From: Aliigemmobacter aestuarii
GTDB taxonomy: Bacteria; Pseudomonadota; Alphaproteobacteria; Rhodobacterales; Rhodobacteraceae
Length of the DNA stretch: 64,000 bases
NCBI RefSeq assembly: GCF_004799285.1
Contig: NZ_SSND01000001.1
Span: forward strand, 992,001-1,056,000
Direction: 5' to 3'
A program made the translations under genes and the position numbers. Below are positions 36,351 to 47,684 of the stretch, piece after piece (position 1 is the stretch's first letter; each line of letters begins with the position of its first letter). Below the pieces are notes generated by a model. It was not told the DNA's origin, did no database searches, and worked only from the letters and a program-made list of their open reading frames with translations.

Positions 36351-38315
36351 ATGACCGCCCAGAAGGACGCACCCTGGCTGTTCCGCACCTATGCCGGCCA
36401 TTCCACCGCCAAGGCGTCGAACGCGCTTTACCGCACGAACCTCGCCAAGGGGCAGACCGGCCTGTCGGTGGCCTTCGACCTGCCCACCCAGACGGGGTAT
36501 GACAGCGATCACGAACTGTCGCGCGGCGAAGTCGGCAAGGTGGGCGTGCCGGTCTGCCACCTGGGCGACATGCGCGCTTTGTTCGACCAGATCCCGCTGG
36601 AACAGATGAACACCTCGATGACGATCAACGCGACCGCCCCCTGGCTGCTCGCGCTCTATATCGCGGTGGCCGAGGAACAGGGCGCCGACATCCGCCAGCT
36701 TCAAGGGACGGTGCAGAACGACATCATCAAGGAATACCTGTCGCGCGGCACCTACATCTGCCCGCCGAAACCCTCGTTGCGGATGATCACCGACGTCGCC
36801 GCCTACACGCAGGCACACCTGCCTAAATGGAACCCGATGAATGTCTGTTCCTACCACCTGCAAGAGGCCGGCGCGACGCCGGAACAGGAACTGGCCTTCG
36901 CGCTGGCCACGGCCATCGCGGTGCTGGACGACCTGAAGGGCAAGGTCGATCCCGCCGAATTCCCCAACATGGTGGGGCGGATTTCCTTCTTCGTGAACGC
37001 GGGCATCCGCTTTGTGACCGAGCTGTGCAAGATGCGCGCCTTCGTCGACCTCTGGGACGAAATCTGCCGCGATCGCTATGGGATCGCCGATGCGAAGTAC
37101 CGCCGTTTCCGCTATGGCGTGCAGGTCAACAGCCTTGGCCTCACCGAACAGCAGCCCGAGAACAACGTCTACCGCATCCTGATCGAGATGCTGGCCGTGA
37201 CGCTTTCGAAAAAGGCCCGCGCGCGCGCGGTACAACTGCCTGCCTGGAACGAGGCGCTTGGCCTTCCCCGCCCTTGGGATCAGCAATGGTCGTTGCGCAT
37301 GCAGCAGATCCTGGCCTATGAAACCGACCTGCTGGAATACGACGACCTCTTTGACGGCAATCCGGCGGTCGAACGCAAGGTCGCCGACCTGGCCGCCGGC
37401 GCGCGCGAGGAACTGGCCCGGATCGACGCCATGGGCGGCGCCGTGGCGGCCATCGACTACATGAAGGGCCGCCTGGTCGAGGCCAATGCCGAACGCATCG
37501 CCCGGATCGAGGCCAAGGAAACCACCGTTGTCGGCGTGAACCGCTGGACCGAGGCCGCGCCCTCGCCCCTGACGGCCGGCGACGGCGCGATCATGGTGGT
37601 GGATGAGGCCGCCGAACGCGATCAGGTGGAACGCCTGCAAACCTGGCGCGCCGGGCGCGACGAGGCAGCGGTGAAGGCCGCGCTGGATGCGCTGGCCCAG
37701 GCCTGCGCCACGGGTCAGAACGTCATGCCCGCCTCGATCGCGGCGGCCAAGGCAGGCGCGACGACCGGCGAATGGGGGGCGGTCGTGCGCCGCGCCTTCG
37801 GCGAATACCGCGCCCCCACCGGCGTGTCCAAAAACCCCTCGAACCGGACCGAGGGGCTCGACCCGATCCGCGAGGCGGTTGCCGCCGTGTCCTCCCGCCT
37901 CGGCCGCCCGCTGAAATTCGTGGTGGGCAAGCCGGGCCTCGACGGCCATTCCAACGGCGCCGAACAGATCGCCGCCCGCGCCCGGGACTGCGGCATGGAC
38001 ATCCATTATGAAGGCATCCGCCTGACGCCGTCGGAGATCGTCGCCGCCGCCGCCGAACAAGAGGCGCATGTCGTGGGCCTGTCGATCCTTTCCGGCTCGC
38101 ATCTGCCGCTCATCGCCGAAACGATGGAACGGATGCGCGCGGCGGGCCTGTCCGATGTGCCCGTGGTGGTGGGTGGCATCATCCCCGAAGAGGATGCCGC
38201 CAAACTGCGCGCCATGGGCGTGGCCGCCGTCTACACGCCCAAGGATTTCGAACTGAACCGGATCATGATGGACATCGTCGGGCTTGTCGAAAAGGCCCCG
38301 ATGGCTGCGGAATAG
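36351..38315 (+). CDS. ecm: Ethylmalonyl-CoA mutase, B12-dependent
   Basis: Converts (2R)-ethylmalonyl-CoA to (2S)-methylsuccinyl-CoA in the ethylmalonyl-CoA pathway of acetate assimilation. The 654-aa product (also called MeaA) has the mutase barrel with GLSVAFDLPTQTGYDSDHELSRGEVGKVGV-type sequence at the N-terminus. The C-terminal cobalamin domain has the DGHSNG motif (VGKPGLDGHSNGAEQIA) and the SGSHLPL segment. It is close to methylmalonyl-CoA mutase, but length and sequence style match Ecm. ATG 36351 follows GAGG. It is monocistronic; two hairpins follow. Partners mcl2 and mch are at 53-56 kb. Confidence 0.93.
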   Translation: MTAQKDAPWLFRTYAGHSTAKASNALYRTNLAKGQTGLSVAFDLPTQTGYDSDHELSRGEVGKVGVPVCHLGDMRALFDQIPLEQMNTSMTINATAPWLLALYIAVAEEQGADIRQLQGTVQNDIIKEYLSRGTYICPPKPSLRMITDVAAYTQAHLPKWNPMNVCSYHLQEAGATPEQELAFALATAIAVLDDLKGKVDPAEFPNMVGRISFFVNAGIRFVTELCKMRAFVDLWDEICRDRYGIADAKYRRFRYGVQVNSLGLTEQQPENNVYRILIEMLAVTLSKKARARAVQLPAWNEALGLPRPWDQQWSLRMQQILAYETDLLEYDDLFDGNPAVERKVADLAAGAREELARIDAMGGAVAAIDYMKGRLVEANAERIARIEAKETTVVGVNRWTEAAPSPLTAGDGAIMVVDEAAERDQVERLQTWRAGRDEAAVKAALDALAQACATGQNVMPASIAAAKAGATTGEWGAVVRRAFGEYRAPTGVSKNPSNRTEGLDPIREAVAAVSSRLGRPLKFVVGKPGLDGHSNGAEQIAARARDCGMDIHYEGIRLTPSEIVAAAAEQEAHVVGLSILSGSHLPLIAETMERMRAAGLSDVPVVVGGIIPEEDAAKLRAMGVAAVYTPKDFELNRIMMDIVGLVEKAPMAAE

Positions 38316-38364
38316 GCAAAGGGGGCGTTCCGCCCCCTCTGGCCTTCGGCCATTCACCCCCTGA

Positions 38365-38418
38365 GGGTATTTCCATCAGGTTGAAACGGGATGTCCTTTC
38401 AACCTGAACCCAATACCC
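38365..38418. repeat. Inverted pair of the dispersed intergenic repeat (copies B and C)
   Basis: Copy B GGGTATTTCCATCAGGTTGA (38365-38384) faces copy C, whose minus strand reads GGGTATTGGGTTCAGGTTGA (38399-38418). The two share GGGTATT and TCAGGTTGA and could fold into one long stem. The pair lies between the convergent ecm and lpd genes. Confidence 0.65.
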
Positions 38419-38477
38419 CCGCCGGAGGCAACCTGAGGCCGCGCGGCGCAAGCCGCGGGGCCGAGGCGAAAGGATCA

Positions 38478-38512
38478 CGCCCGGGCCGCATGGCCCGGGC
38501 GTTCTGTTTTGT
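38478..38512 (+). terminator. Strong terminator between ecm and lpd
   Basis: Perfect 10-bp arms CGCCCGGGCC (38478-38487) and GGCCCGGGCG (38492-38501) with a GCAT loop are followed by TTCTGTTTT on the plus strand. A second perfect hairpin (AGGGGGCG/CGCCCCCT, 38320-38338) sits right after the ecm stop. The stem is also immediately downstream of the lpd stop on the minus strand. Confidence 0.75.
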
Positions 38513-39900
38513 CAGGCGTGGATCGCGCCGTCGCCGCAGGCCAGTGCGGCCTCGCGCACGGCTTCTGAATAGGTCGGGTGGGCGTGACAGGTCAGGGCCA
38601 GATCCTGCGCGCTGGCGCCGAATTCCATCGCCACGCAGACCTCGTGGATCAGGTCGCCCGCCGCGGGGCCGATGATGTGGCACCCGAGGATACGGTCGGT
38701 TTCCTTGTCGGCCAGCAGCTTGACGAAGCCCTCGCCCTGGAACACGGCCTTTGCGCGACCATTGCCCATGAAGCTGAACTTGCCCACCTTGTAGGCGCGC
38801 CCCTCGGCCTTCAGTTGCTCTTCGGTCTTGCCGACAGAGGCAACCTCGGGCGTGGTGTAGATCACGCCGGGGATGACGTCATAGTTCACATGGCCATGCT
38901 TGCCCGCGATCACCTCGGCCACGGCCATGCCCTCGTCCTCGGCCTTGTGCGCCAGCATCGGACCCATGACCGCGTCGCCGATGGCATAGACGCCTTTCAC
39001 GTTGGTGGCGAAATGGCCGTCGGTCCTGATCTGGCCGCGCGGTTCCATCTCGACGCCGAGCGCCTCCAGCCCGAGGCCGTCGGTATAGGGCTTGCGGCCG
39101 GTGGCGACCAGGACGACATCGGCCTCGATCGTGTGGGTGCTGTCGTCCTTCTTCAGCTTGTAGGTGACTTTCGCGCCCTTCTTGCCCGCTTCCGCGCCCT
39201 GCACGGCGGCCCCCAGCACGAACTTCAGCCCCTGCTTGGCAAGGATGCGCTGGAAGGATTTCGCCACTTCGGCATCCATTCCGGGCGTGATCGCGTCAAG
39301 GTATTCGACCACCGTGACCTCGGCGCCGAGACGGGCATAGACCGACCCCATTTCCAGCCCGATCACGCCCGCGCCGATCACCACCATCGACTTCGGCACC
39401 GCGGAAAGCGCCAGCGCGCCGGTCGAGGTGACGATGACCTTTTCATCCACCGGCACGCCCGGCAGGCTGGCGGGTTCCGAGCCGGTCGCGATGACGATGG
39501 CGCGGGCAGCATGGACCTCGTCGCCGACCTTCACCTGACCGGCCGCGGGGATCGAGCCCCAACCCTTGAGCCAGGTCACCTTGTTCTTCTTGAACAGGAA
39601 CTCGATGCCCTTGGTGTTGCCGGAAATCACGTCATCCTTGTAGGCCTGCATCTTCGCCCAGTCGACCTTGGGCTTGGCGCCCATCAGGCCCATCTTTTCG
39701 AAGTTTTCGTGCACCTCGTGCAGGTGGTGCGTGGCGTTCAGAAGCGCCTTCGAGGGGATGCAGCCCACGTTCAGGCAGGTGCCGCCCAGGGCATCGCGGC
39801 CTTCCACGCAGGCGGTCTTCAGGCCCAGCTGGGCACAGCGGATCGCGCAGACATAGCCGCCGGGGCCGCCGCCGATCACGATCACATCGAATTCTGCCAT
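38512..39900 (-). CDS. lpdA: Dihydrolipoyl dehydrogenase (E3)
   Basis: Flavoprotein that reoxidises dihydrolipoyl groups of 2-oxoglutarate dehydrogenase. The 462-aa product has the N-terminal FAD motif [12 protein letters not shown] and the redox-active disulfide in [13 protein letters not shown] (about 41-53). It also has the NAD-binding [13 protein letters not shown] and the C-terminal catalytic His in [10 protein letters not shown]. It is the last gene of the suc operon, after MAPEG. A dispersed repeat and a strong stem lie just upstream, so lpd may also be transcribed separately. Confidence 0.96.
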   Translation of the reverse strand: MAEFDVIVIGGGPGGYVCAIRCAQLGLKTACVEGRDALGGTCLNVGCIPSKALLNATHHLHEVHENFEKMGLMGAKPKVDWAKMQAYKDDVISGNTKGIEFLFKKNKVTWLKGWGSIPAAGQVKVGDEVHAARAIVIATGSEPASLPGVPVDEKVIVTSTGALALSAVPKSMVVIGAGVIGLEMGSVYARLGAEVTVVEYLDAITPGMDAEVAKSFQRILAKQGLKFVLGAAVQGAEAGKKGAKVTYKLKKDDSTHTIEADVVLVATGRKPYTDGLGLEALGVEMEPRGQIRTDGHFATNVKGVYAIGDAVMGPMLAHKAEDEGMAVAEVIAGKHGHVNYDVIPGVIYTTPEVASVGKTEEQLKAEGRAYKVGKFSFMGNGRAKAVFQGEGFVKLLADKETDRILGCHIIGPAAGDLIHEVCVAMEFGASAQDLALTCHAHPTYSEAVREAALACGDGAIHA

Positions 39901-39936
39901 TTCGGTCTCCTGTCAGGTGTCGGGCCGGGGTGCAGG

Positions 39937-39982
39937 CCGGGGGCGCTGCCCCCGGACCCCCGGGGTATTTGGATCAGGTTGA
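39937..39982. repeat. Composite intergenic repeat, copy D, with hairpin
   Basis: A perfect stem CCGGGGGC (39937-39944) / GCCCCCGG (39948-39955) is followed at 39963-39982 by GGGTATTTGGATCAGGTTGA, the best copy of the dispersed 20-bp repeat. It lies between the MAPEG and lpd genes. Confidence 0.7.
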
Positions 39983-39987
39983 ACGGG

Positions 39988-40383
39988 TCAGACCAGGGCT
40001 GCCACGATCATCGTGAGGGTTGCGAAGAAGCCTATGGCCCAGATGGCGGACCGCCAGGGGTTCCAGCCGAGGGCATAGGCGGGGATATAGAGGACACGGG
40101 CGGCCAGGTAGACCCAGGCGGCGGTCTGGGTGACGGTGCTGGACTGCTGGCCGAGGGTAACGACGGTGACGGCGAGTGTGAAGAGGATCAGCCCCTCGAA
40201 GTGGTTGTTCATCGCGCGTTGCAGGCGGGCGGTGCGTTTCGACAGGCCCTTTTCGGGGGGGAAATCCCGGCTGCCGCCGGTGTAGCGGGTGCCAAGTTCC
40301 TTGTTCGCGGGGATCGCGAAAAGGACGTATTGGGCGGCCTGCAAAAGACCTGCGAGGGCAAGGGCGGTGAGTTCGGGGGGCAT
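39988..40383 (-). CDS. MAPEG-family membrane protein
   Basis: A 131-aa inner-membrane protein with four helices and the MAPEG pattern: a LLQAAQYVLFAIPANKELG first loop, RLQRAMNNHFEGLILF (the conserved E-N-x-x-E-like/NHFE motif), and AARVLYIPAYALG. Bacterial MAPEG proteins may carry glutathione transferase or peroxidase activity, but the substrate is unknown. It sits between sucB and lpd in the same direction, with hairpins on both sides, so it may be a later insertion into the operon. Confidence 0.85.
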   Translation of the reverse strand: MPPELTALALAGLLQAAQYVLFAIPANKELGTRYTGGSRDFPPEKGLSKRTARLQRAMNNHFEGLILFTLAVTVVTLGQQSSTVTQTAAWVYLAARVLYIPAYALGWNPWRSAIWAIGFFATLTMIVAALV

Positions 40384-40406
40384 GTCGCTTCCCTTGCGTT
40401 GAATTC

Positions 40407-40479
40407 AAGGGCGGGCCGAAACCCGCCCTTCGGAGTGTTTGTCAGGCCGGTGGGGTGGAACCCCAACCTGCCGGCCCGC
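40407..40479. other. Two hairpins between sucB and the MAPEG gene
   Basis: The first stem is AAGGGCGGG/CCCGCCCTT (40407-40430, 6-nt loop). The second (40445-40476) pairs GGCCGG with CCGGCC and inside it GGGGT with ACCCC. Neither has a T run in the operon direction. They may attenuate transcription or stabilise the 3' end of the sucB message. Confidence 0.5.
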
Positions 40480-40502
40480 AGTGGGCGTTTTCAATCCACC
40501 CG

Positions 40503-41720
40503 TCACAGGTCCATCAGCAACCGGCGCGGGTCTTCCAGCGCTTCCTTGACGCGCACGAGGAAGGTCACGGCGCCCTTGCCGTCGACGATGCGGTGATCGT
40601 AGCTGAGCGCGAGATACATCATCGGGCGGATCACGATCTGGCCGTTCACGACCACGGGGCGATCCTGGATCTTGTGCATGCCGAGGATGCCCGACTGCGG
40701 CGGGTTCAGGATCGGCGAGGACATGAGCGAGCCATAGACGCCGCCGTTCGAGATGGTGAAGGACCCGCCCTGCATTTCGGCCATGGAAAGCTTGCCGTCG
40801 CGGGCGCGAGCGCCCAGTTCGGCGATCTTCTTCTCGATCGCGGCAAAGCCCATCTGGTCGGCATCGCGCACCACCGGAACCACAAGGCCGGACGGCGTGC
40901 CCACGGCCACGCCCATGTGGACATAGTTCTTGTAGACGATGTCGGTGCCGTCGATTTCGGCGTTGACCTCGGGCACTTCCTTCAGCGCGTGGCAGCAGGC
41001 CTTCACGAAGAAGGACATGAAGCCCATCTTGACGCCGTGCTTCTTCTCGAACTGGTCCTTGAAGGCATTGCGCAGGTCCATGATGCCGGACATGTCCACC
41101 TCGTTGTAGGTGGTCAGCATGGCGGCGGTGTTCTGGCTGTCCTTCAGACGGCGCGCGATGGTCTGGCGCAGCTTGGTCATCTTGACGCGTTCTTCGCGCG
41201 CGGCGTCATCGGCAGGAACCGGCGCGCGCGGGATGGCGGGTGCAGCCGGGGCGGCCACCGGTGCGGCGGCGGCAGCCGCCACCGCGCGGGCCACGTCTTC
41301 CTTCATCACGCGGCCGTCGCGGCCGGTGCCCTGGACCTTGTCGGGCGAAAGCCCCGCTTCGGCCATCGCCTTTTTCGCGGCGGGGGCGTCTTCGACATCC
41401 TTCGCGGCAGGGGCGGCGGCAGGCGCCGGGGCGGGCTCGGCCTTGGGCGCGGCGGCGGCGGGCGCGGGCGCGGCTGCGGCCCCGCCTTCGACCAGCGTCG
41501 CCAGAAGGCCCGCGGCGGTCACGGTATCGCCTTCCTTGGCGAGGATTTCGCCCAGGACGCCCGCGGCGGGCGAGGGAACATCCAGCGACACCTTGTCGGT
41601 TTCCAGTTCGCACAGGATCTCGTCCACGGCGACGGCATCGCCCGGTTTCTTGAACCAGGTGGCGACAGTGGCCTCGGTGACGCTTTCGCCGAGCGCGGGG
41701 ACACGGACTTCAACGGTCAT
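40503..41720 (-). CDS. sucB: Dihydrolipoyl succinyltransferase, E2 of 2-oxoglutarate dehydrogenase
   Basis: Forms the core of the 2-oxoglutarate dehydrogenase complex. The 405-aa protein has an N-terminal lipoyl domain with the modified Lys in [15 protein letters not shown]. An Ala/Pro-rich linker follows, then an E3-binding domain ([28 protein letters not shown]) and a catalytic domain ending in [16 protein letters not shown]. It starts 4 bp after the sucA stop. Two hairpins follow the stop before the MAPEG gene. Confidence 0.97.
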   Translation of the reverse strand: MTVEVRVPALGESVTEATVATWFKKPGDAVAVDEILCELETDKVSLDVPSPAAGVLGEILAKEGDTVTAAGLLATLVEGGAAAAPAPAAAAPKAEPAPAPAAAPAAKDVEDAPAAKKAMAEAGLSPDKVQGTGRDGRVMKEDVARAVAAAAAAPVAAPAAPAIPRAPVPADDAAREERVKMTKLRQTIARRLKDSQNTAAMLTTYNEVDMSGIMDLRNAFKDQFEKKHGVKMGFMSFFVKACCHALKEVPEVNAEIDGTDIVYKNYVHMGVAVGTPSGLVVPVVRDADQMGFAAIEKKIAELGARARDGKLSMAEMQGGSFTISNGGVYGSLMSSPILNPPQSGILGMHKIQDRPVVVNGQIVIRPMMYLALSYDHRIVDGKGAVTFLVRVKEALEDPRRLLMDL

Positions 41721-41724
41721 GATC

Positions 41725-44688
41725 TCATTTCCCTTCGAAAGACAGCGCTTCGTTCACGAGCGCTTCCTGTTCCATCTTGTGTTTCGAGGCGAGGCCCGTC
41801 GCGGGCGAGGCCGAGGCGCTGCGGCCGACATAGCGGGCCCGGCTTGACGCGCCGCCCACCTGTTCAAGCACCCATTCGATGTTCGGCTCGATGAAGGACC
41901 AGTAGCCCTGGTTCTTGGGCTCTTCCTGGCACCAAATGATCTCGGCCTGCGGGAAGCGACCCAGTTCCGCGCGCAGCGATTGCGCCGGGAACGGGTAAAG
42001 CTGTTCCACCCGCAGGATATAGACATCGTCGGCCCCGCGTGCGTCGCGTTCGGCCAGAAGGTCGTAATAGACCTTGCCGCTGCACATCACCACGCGGCGG
42101 ATCTTGGAATCGGGCTTCAGCGTCAGGTTCGAATTGCCCTTTTCGGCGTCGTCCCACAGGATGCGGTGGAAGGTCGAGCCGGTGGTGAAATCCTCGGCGG
42201 TGCTGATGCACATCGGATGACGCAAAAGCGACTTCGGCGTCATCAGGATCAGCGGCTTGCGGAAATCGCGGTGGATCTGGCGCCGCAGGATGTGGAAGTA
42301 GTTCGCCGGGGTCGAACAGTTGGCAACGATCCAGTTGTCATGCGCCGACATCTGCAGGAACCGCTCAGGGCGGGCCGAGGAATGTTCCGGACCCTGCCCC
42401 TCGAAGCCATGCGGCAACAGGACCACAAGCCCCGACATCCGCAGCCATTTGGATTCGCCCGAGTTGATGAACTGGTCGAACATGATCTGCGCGCCGTTAG
42501 CGAAATCGCCGAACTGGGCTTCCCACAGCGTCAGCGCGTTCGGTTCGGCCAGAGAATAGCCATATTCGAAGCCCAAGACCGCGTATTCCGACAGCATCGA
42601 ATCGATCACCTCGTACCGCGCCTGACCGGCGCGGACGTGGTTCAGCGGGTAATAGCGTTCCTCGGTCGCCTGGTCGATCAGGCCGGAATGGCGCTGGCTG
42701 AAGGTGCCGCGGGTGCAGTCCTGGCCGGCCAGACGCACCGGGAAGCCTTCGGTCAGAAGCGAACCGAAGGCCAGCGCCTCGGCCGTGGCCCAGTCAAAGC
42801 CGCGGCCGTCGTCGAACATCTTCTTCTTGGCCTCAAGCTGCCGTGCGACGGTCTTGTGGATGTCGAAACCTTCGGGGACGCGGGTCAGGGCGCCGCCCAG
42901 TTCGGCCAGGGTTTCGGGTTTGATCGAGGTGTTGCCGGCGTTGTACTGCTGGCCCTCTTTCGAAAGGTTCTTCCAGCGGCCGTCCAGCCAGTCGGCCTTG
43001 TTCGGCTTGTAATCCTTGCCGGCCTCGAATTCCTCGTTCAGGCGCGCCTGGAAGGCGGCCTTCATGTCCTCGATCTCGCCTTCCGGGATCAGGCCGTCCT
43101 TGACCAGACGTTCGGTGTAAAGCTGAAGCGTGGTCTTGTGGCGCTTGATGCGGTTGTACATCGCCGGGTTGGTGAACATCGGCTCGTCGCCTTCGTTGTG
43201 ACCGAAGCGGCGATAGCAGAAGATGTCGATGACCACGTCCTTGCCGAACTTCTGGCGGAACTCGGTCGCGACCTTGGCGGCATGGACCACGGCCTCGGGG
43301 TCATCCCCGTTCACATGGAAGATCGGGGCCTCGACCATCAGGGCGATGTCGGTCGGATAGGGCGAGCTGCGGCTGAAATGCGGTGCAGTGGTAAACCCGA
43401 TCTGGTTGTTCACCACGATATGCATCGTCCCGCCGGTGCGGTGGCCCTTGATCCCCGAAAGCTGGAAGCATTCGGCCACCACGCCCTGCCCGGCAAAGGC
43501 CGCGTCGCCATGCAGCAGGATCGGCATGACCGAACGGCGTTCGGCATCGCCCAGCTGGTCCTGCTTGGCTCGCACCTTGCCAAGGACGACGGGGTTCACC
43601 GCCTCGAGGTGGCTGGGGTTCGCCGTCAGCGACAGGTGCACGGTGTTGCCGTCGAACGTCCGGTCGGACGAGGCGCCCAGGTGATACTTCACATCGCCCG
43701 AGCCATCCACATCCTCGGGCTTGAAGCTGCCGCCCTGGAATTCGTTGAAGATCGCGCGATAGGGCTTGCCCATCACATTGGCCAGAACCGACAGGCGGCC
43801 GCGGTGCGGCATGCCGATGACGATTTCCTTCACGCCAAGCGCACCGCCGCGCTTGATGATCTGTTCCATCGCCGGGATCAGGCTTTCGCCGCCGTCCAGA
43901 CCGAAACGCTTGGTCCCCATGTACTTGACATGCAGGAACTTTTCAAAGCCCTCGGCCTCGACCAGCTTGTTTAGGATGGCCTTGCGGCCCTCGCGGGTAA
44001 AGGCAATTTCCTTGCCGTAGCCTTCGATCCGTTCCTTCAGCCAGGCGGCCTGTTCGGGATCGGAGATGTGCATGTATTGCAGCGCGAAGGTGCCGCAATA
44101 GGTGCGCTTCACGATGTCCATGATCTGCCGCATCGAGGCGGTTTCCAGACCCAGCACCTTGTCGATGAAGATGGGGCGGTCCATGTCGGCCTCGGTGAAG
44201 CCGTAGGATTTCGGCTCGAGTTCCGGATGCGGGGTCTGGTCGCGCATGTTCAGCGGGTCCAGATCGGCGATCAGATGGCCCCGGATGCGATAGGCGCGGA
44301 TGATCATCAGCGCGCGGATCGAATCCAGCACGGCGCGCCGGATCTGGTCATCCGAAAGGCTGATCCCCGCCTCGGCGGCCTTGGCGGCGATCTTCTGGCC
44401 GGCGCCCTTTGCCTCTTTCGGGGCAAGCGGCCATTCGCCGGTCAGCGCAGCGGTCAGGTCATCGGCCGGCACCGGCGGCCAGTCGGCGCGCGCCCAGGAC
44501 GGGCCCGCGGCGGCACGCTTTGCTTCCACCTCGGTTTCGCCAAGGGCACGGAAGAATTCGGCCCAACCGGCCTCGACCGAATTCGGATCATTGGCGAAAC
44601 GCGCCTGAAGCTGGTCGATGTACTCGGCATTCGCGCCATCCATGAAGGATTGCGCGTGATACGTGGCGTTGGGGGAATGGTCGTTCAT
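41725..44688 (-). CDS. sucA: 2-oxoglutarate dehydrogenase E1 component
   Basis: Thiamine-diphosphate-dependent decarboxylase of the TCA cycle, 987 aa. Family landmarks include an N-terminal [31 protein letters not shown] and [20 protein letters not shown]. The ThDP-site residues lie around [10 protein letters not shown] and [11 protein letters not shown], and [23 protein letters not shown] follows. ATG 44688 gives the usual MNDHSPN-type start; the frame is open 16 codons further upstream into the sucD-sucA gap (62 bp). sucB follows after 4 bp. Confidence 0.97.
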   Translation of the reverse strand: MNDHSPNATYHAQSFMDGANAEYIDQLQARFANDPNSVEAGWAEFFRALGETEVEAKRAAAGPSWARADWPPVPADDLTAALTGEWPLAPKEAKGAGQKIAAKAAEAGISLSDDQIRRAVLDSIRALMIIRAYRIRGHLIADLDPLNMRDQTPHPELEPKSYGFTEADMDRPIFIDKVLGLETASMRQIMDIVKRTYCGTFALQYMHISDPEQAAWLKERIEGYGKEIAFTREGRKAILNKLVEAEGFEKFLHVKYMGTKRFGLDGGESLIPAMEQIIKRGGALGVKEIVIGMPHRGRLSVLANVMGKPYRAIFNEFQGGSFKPEDVDGSGDVKYHLGASSDRTFDGNTVHLSLTANPSHLEAVNPVVLGKVRAKQDQLGDAERRSVMPILLHGDAAFAGQGVVAECFQLSGIKGHRTGGTMHIVVNNQIGFTTAPHFSRSSPYPTDIALMVEAPIFHVNGDDPEAVVHAAKVATEFRQKFGKDVVIDIFCYRRFGHNEGDEPMFTNPAMYNRIKRHKTTLQLYTERLVKDGLIPEGEIEDMKAAFQARLNEEFEAGKDYKPNKADWLDGRWKNLSKEGQQYNAGNTSIKPETLAELGGALTRVPEGFDIHKTVARQLEAKKKMFDDGRGFDWATAEALAFGSLLTEGFPVRLAGQDCTRGTFSQRHSGLIDQATEERYYPLNHVRAGQARYEVIDSMLSEYAVLGFEYGYSLAEPNALTLWEAQFGDFANGAQIMFDQFINSGESKWLRMSGLVVLLPHGFEGQGPEHSSARPERFLQMSAHDNWIVANCSTPANYFHILRRQIHRDFRKPLILMTPKSLLRHPMCISTAEDFTTGSTFHRILWDDAEKGNSNLTLKPDSKIRRVVMCSGKVYYDLLAERDARGADDVYILRVEQLYPFPAQSLRAELGRFPQAEIIWCQEEPKNQGYWSFIEPNIEWVLEQVGGASSRARYVGRSASASPATGLASKHKMEQEALVNEALSFEGK

Positions 44689-44750
44689 GGCTGCACCTGA
44701 CCTGTTGAAAGCCCGCGCCCCGCAGACAGGGGGCACGGGCCGGTGTCGTC

Positions 44751-45635
44751 TTATTTTCCGAGCGCCTTCATCACCGCCTCGCCCAGATGGGCGGGGCTTT
44801 CGGCGACGACGATGCCGGCGGATTTCATCGCTTCGATCTTCGATTCCGCGTCGCCCTTGCCGCCCGAGACGATGGCGCCGGCATGGCCCATGCGGCGGCC
44901 GGGGGGGGCTGTGCGGCCGGCGATGAACCCGGCGGTGGGCTTCCAGCGGCCCTTCTTGCGTTCGGACGCCAGGAATTCGGCGGCCTCTTCTTCCGCCGAA
45001 CCGCCGATTTCACCGATCATGATGATCGAGGTGGTTTCCGGGTCGGCCAGGAACATCTCAAGCACGTCGATATGTTCGGTGCCCTTGATCGGGTCGCCGC
45101 CGATGCCCACGGCCGAGGATTGGCCAAGGCCGAGGTCCGAGGTCTGCTTGACCGCCTCATAGGTCAGCGTGCCCGAACGCGACACCACGCCCACGGAACC
45201 GCGGCGGTGGATGTGGCCCGGCATGATGCCGATCTTGCAGGCGTCCGGGGTGATCACGCCGGGGCAGTTCGGCCCGATCAGCCGTGATTTCGACCCTTCC
45301 AGCGCGCGCTTGACCTTCATCATGTCCAGCACCGGAATACCTTCGGTGATGCAGACGATCAGCTCCATCTCGGCGTCGATCGCCTCGAGGATCGAGTCGG
45401 CCGCGAAGGGCGGCGGCACATAGATCGCCGTCGCATTGGCGCCGGTCACATGGCGCGCCTCGTGTACCGAGTTGAACACGGGCAGGTTCAGGTGGGTCGT
45501 GCCACCCTTGCCCGGCGTCACGCCGCCGACCATCCTGGTGCCATAGGCGATGGCCTGTTCCGAGTGGAATGTGCCCTGCGAGCCGGTGAAGCCCTGACAG
45601 ATCACCTTGGTGTTTTCGTTGACGAGAACGGCCAT
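44751..45635 (-). CDS. sucD: Succinyl-CoA synthetase alpha subunit
   Basis: Substrate-level phosphorylation step of the TCA cycle. The 294-aa protein has the CoA-binding N-terminal domain ([32 protein letters not shown]) and the phosphohistidine loop [14 protein letters not shown] near residue 246. It lies 4 bp after sucC and 62 bp before sucA in one operon. Confidence 0.97.
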   Translation of the reverse strand: MAVLVNENTKVICQGFTGSQGTFHSEQAIAYGTRMVGGVTPGKGGTTHLNLPVFNSVHEARHVTGANATAIYVPPPFAADSILEAIDAEMELIVCITEGIPVLDMMKVKRALEGSKSRLIGPNCPGVITPDACKIGIMPGHIHRRGSVGVVSRSGTLTYEAVKQTSDLGLGQSSAVGIGGDPIKGTEHIDVLEMFLADPETTSIIMIGEIGGSAEEEAAEFLASERKKGRWKPTAGFIAGRTAPPGRRMGHAGAIVSGGKGDAESKIEAMKSAGIVVAESPAHLGEAVMKALGK

Positions 45636-45639
45636 TGGA

Positions 45640-46833
<1,194 letters not shown>

Positions 46834-46939
46834 GGAACTGTCCCGTCTGGTGGTGATTTGGGGGCGTCATGCCACAGAAAAAGGCAGCCACAAAACGCGA
46901 TTTCCGGAAAATGCGGGTTTTGGGACAGAAAAGCGACAA

Positions 46940-46972
46940 TTGTGATCACAGCAAGAAAAAGTGTGATCACAA
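46940..46972. promoter_or_regulatory. Paired palindromic operator upstream of sucC
   Basis: TTGTGATCACA (46940-46950) and TGTGATCACAA (46962-46972) are perfect reverse complements separated by 11 bp (GCAAGAAAAAG). Each box is itself the palindrome TGTGATCACA, and the two centres are 21 bp apart, two helical turns. The element sits about 108 bp before sucC. The same element, same spacing, stands before sdhC. No T or G bias suggests a terminator. Confidence 0.85.
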
Positions 46973-46981
46973 AGCTGAATC

Positions 46982-46995
46982 CGTTATCGCAAACG
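46982..46995. promoter_or_regulatory. LacI-type palindrome-like site next to the suc operator
   Basis: CGTTATCGCAAACG reads CGTTTGCGATAACG on the sucC strand, with a central CG as in LacI-family operators. It lies 10 bp from the paired palindrome on the sucC-distal side. A similar site is next to the sdh operator. In R. sphaeroides the LacI-type regulator CceR controls central carbon genes; I recall a related motif but cannot verify it. Confidence 0.45.
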
Positions 46996-47003
46996 ACGAA
47001 TCG

Positions 47004-47684
47004 TCAGGGGCTTTCCGCGCCAGCCGGAGGCCGGGCCACGAACAGGATCTGGCCGCGCGGCAGCATTACCTCGCGCCGCGCGACGGTCCAGCCCGCGCTG
47101 GCAACGGCGGCGCACACCTCGGCCTCGCGCATGTGGCGCGGGGCACGGTCAGGATGGGTCACGACCCCGTCCGCCTGCCGGAACGGTCCGCCTGCTTCTG
47201 CATCCGGGGCCAGGAAGACGGTGAACAGGAAGGCCGTCAGACGAGGCTGCCGCGTGGCGAGGCTGGCCATGACCTGCCGCAGCGGATCGCCGGGCAGGTG
47301 GGTGAAGACGCCGAAGGCGATGGCATAGTCGATGTCTTCGGGTATGCCCGTCAGGCTGAAATCCGCATCCTCGACCAGATGGGACAAAGGCAGCTTGTCC
47401 CTGTCCGCCAGTTCCGTTTCCCAGCCGCGCCGCATCAACGCGCCCGAGGCGTCGGTGCCCCAGTAGTGACCGGGTTCAAGGAACGGAACCGCCTTGCAGC
47501 CCAGCCTAAGGGCACCGCAGCCGATATCCAGCAGCCGGTGATGGGGCTGCATCCCCTCGGCCCGCAGGATCGCCATCTGCGCGCGCCCGGTTTCGTCCCA
47601 ACGTCCGCCGACGATGTCGCGGTGCCGCCCTTCGGTCAGCGCGCGATCATAGAACCCCGCCGCCAGATAGGGCCAGCCGCTCAC
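47004..47684 (-). CDS. Class I SAM-dependent methyltransferase
   Basis: A 226-aa cytosolic protein. The SAM-binding motif I is LLDIGCGALRLG, followed by YWGTDASGALMRRGWE (motif II) and IDYAIAFGVFTHLPGDPLRQVM. The substrate is unknown. The start is GTG 47684, whose GTGA overlaps the TGA stop of pepT by four bases, which suggests coupled translation. The longer frame upstream lies inside pepT and is not coding. The gene lies between pepT and sucC. Confidence 0.8.
   Translation of the reverse strand: MSGWPYLAAGFYDRALTEGRHRDIVGGRWDETGRAQMAILRAEGMQPHHRLLDIGCGALRLGCKAVPFLEPGHYWGTDASGALMRRGWETELADRDKLPLSHLVEDADFSLTGIPEDIDYAIAFGVFTHLPGDPLRQVMASLATRQPRLTAFLFTVFLAPDAEAGGPFRQADGVVTHPDRAPRHMREAEVCAAVASAGWTVARREVMLPRGQILFVARPPAGAESP

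Noticed and set aside
36033-38357. 774-codon minus-strand frame opposite ecm
   Set aside because: Shadow of ecm; overlaps plsB in another frame and has no family signal.
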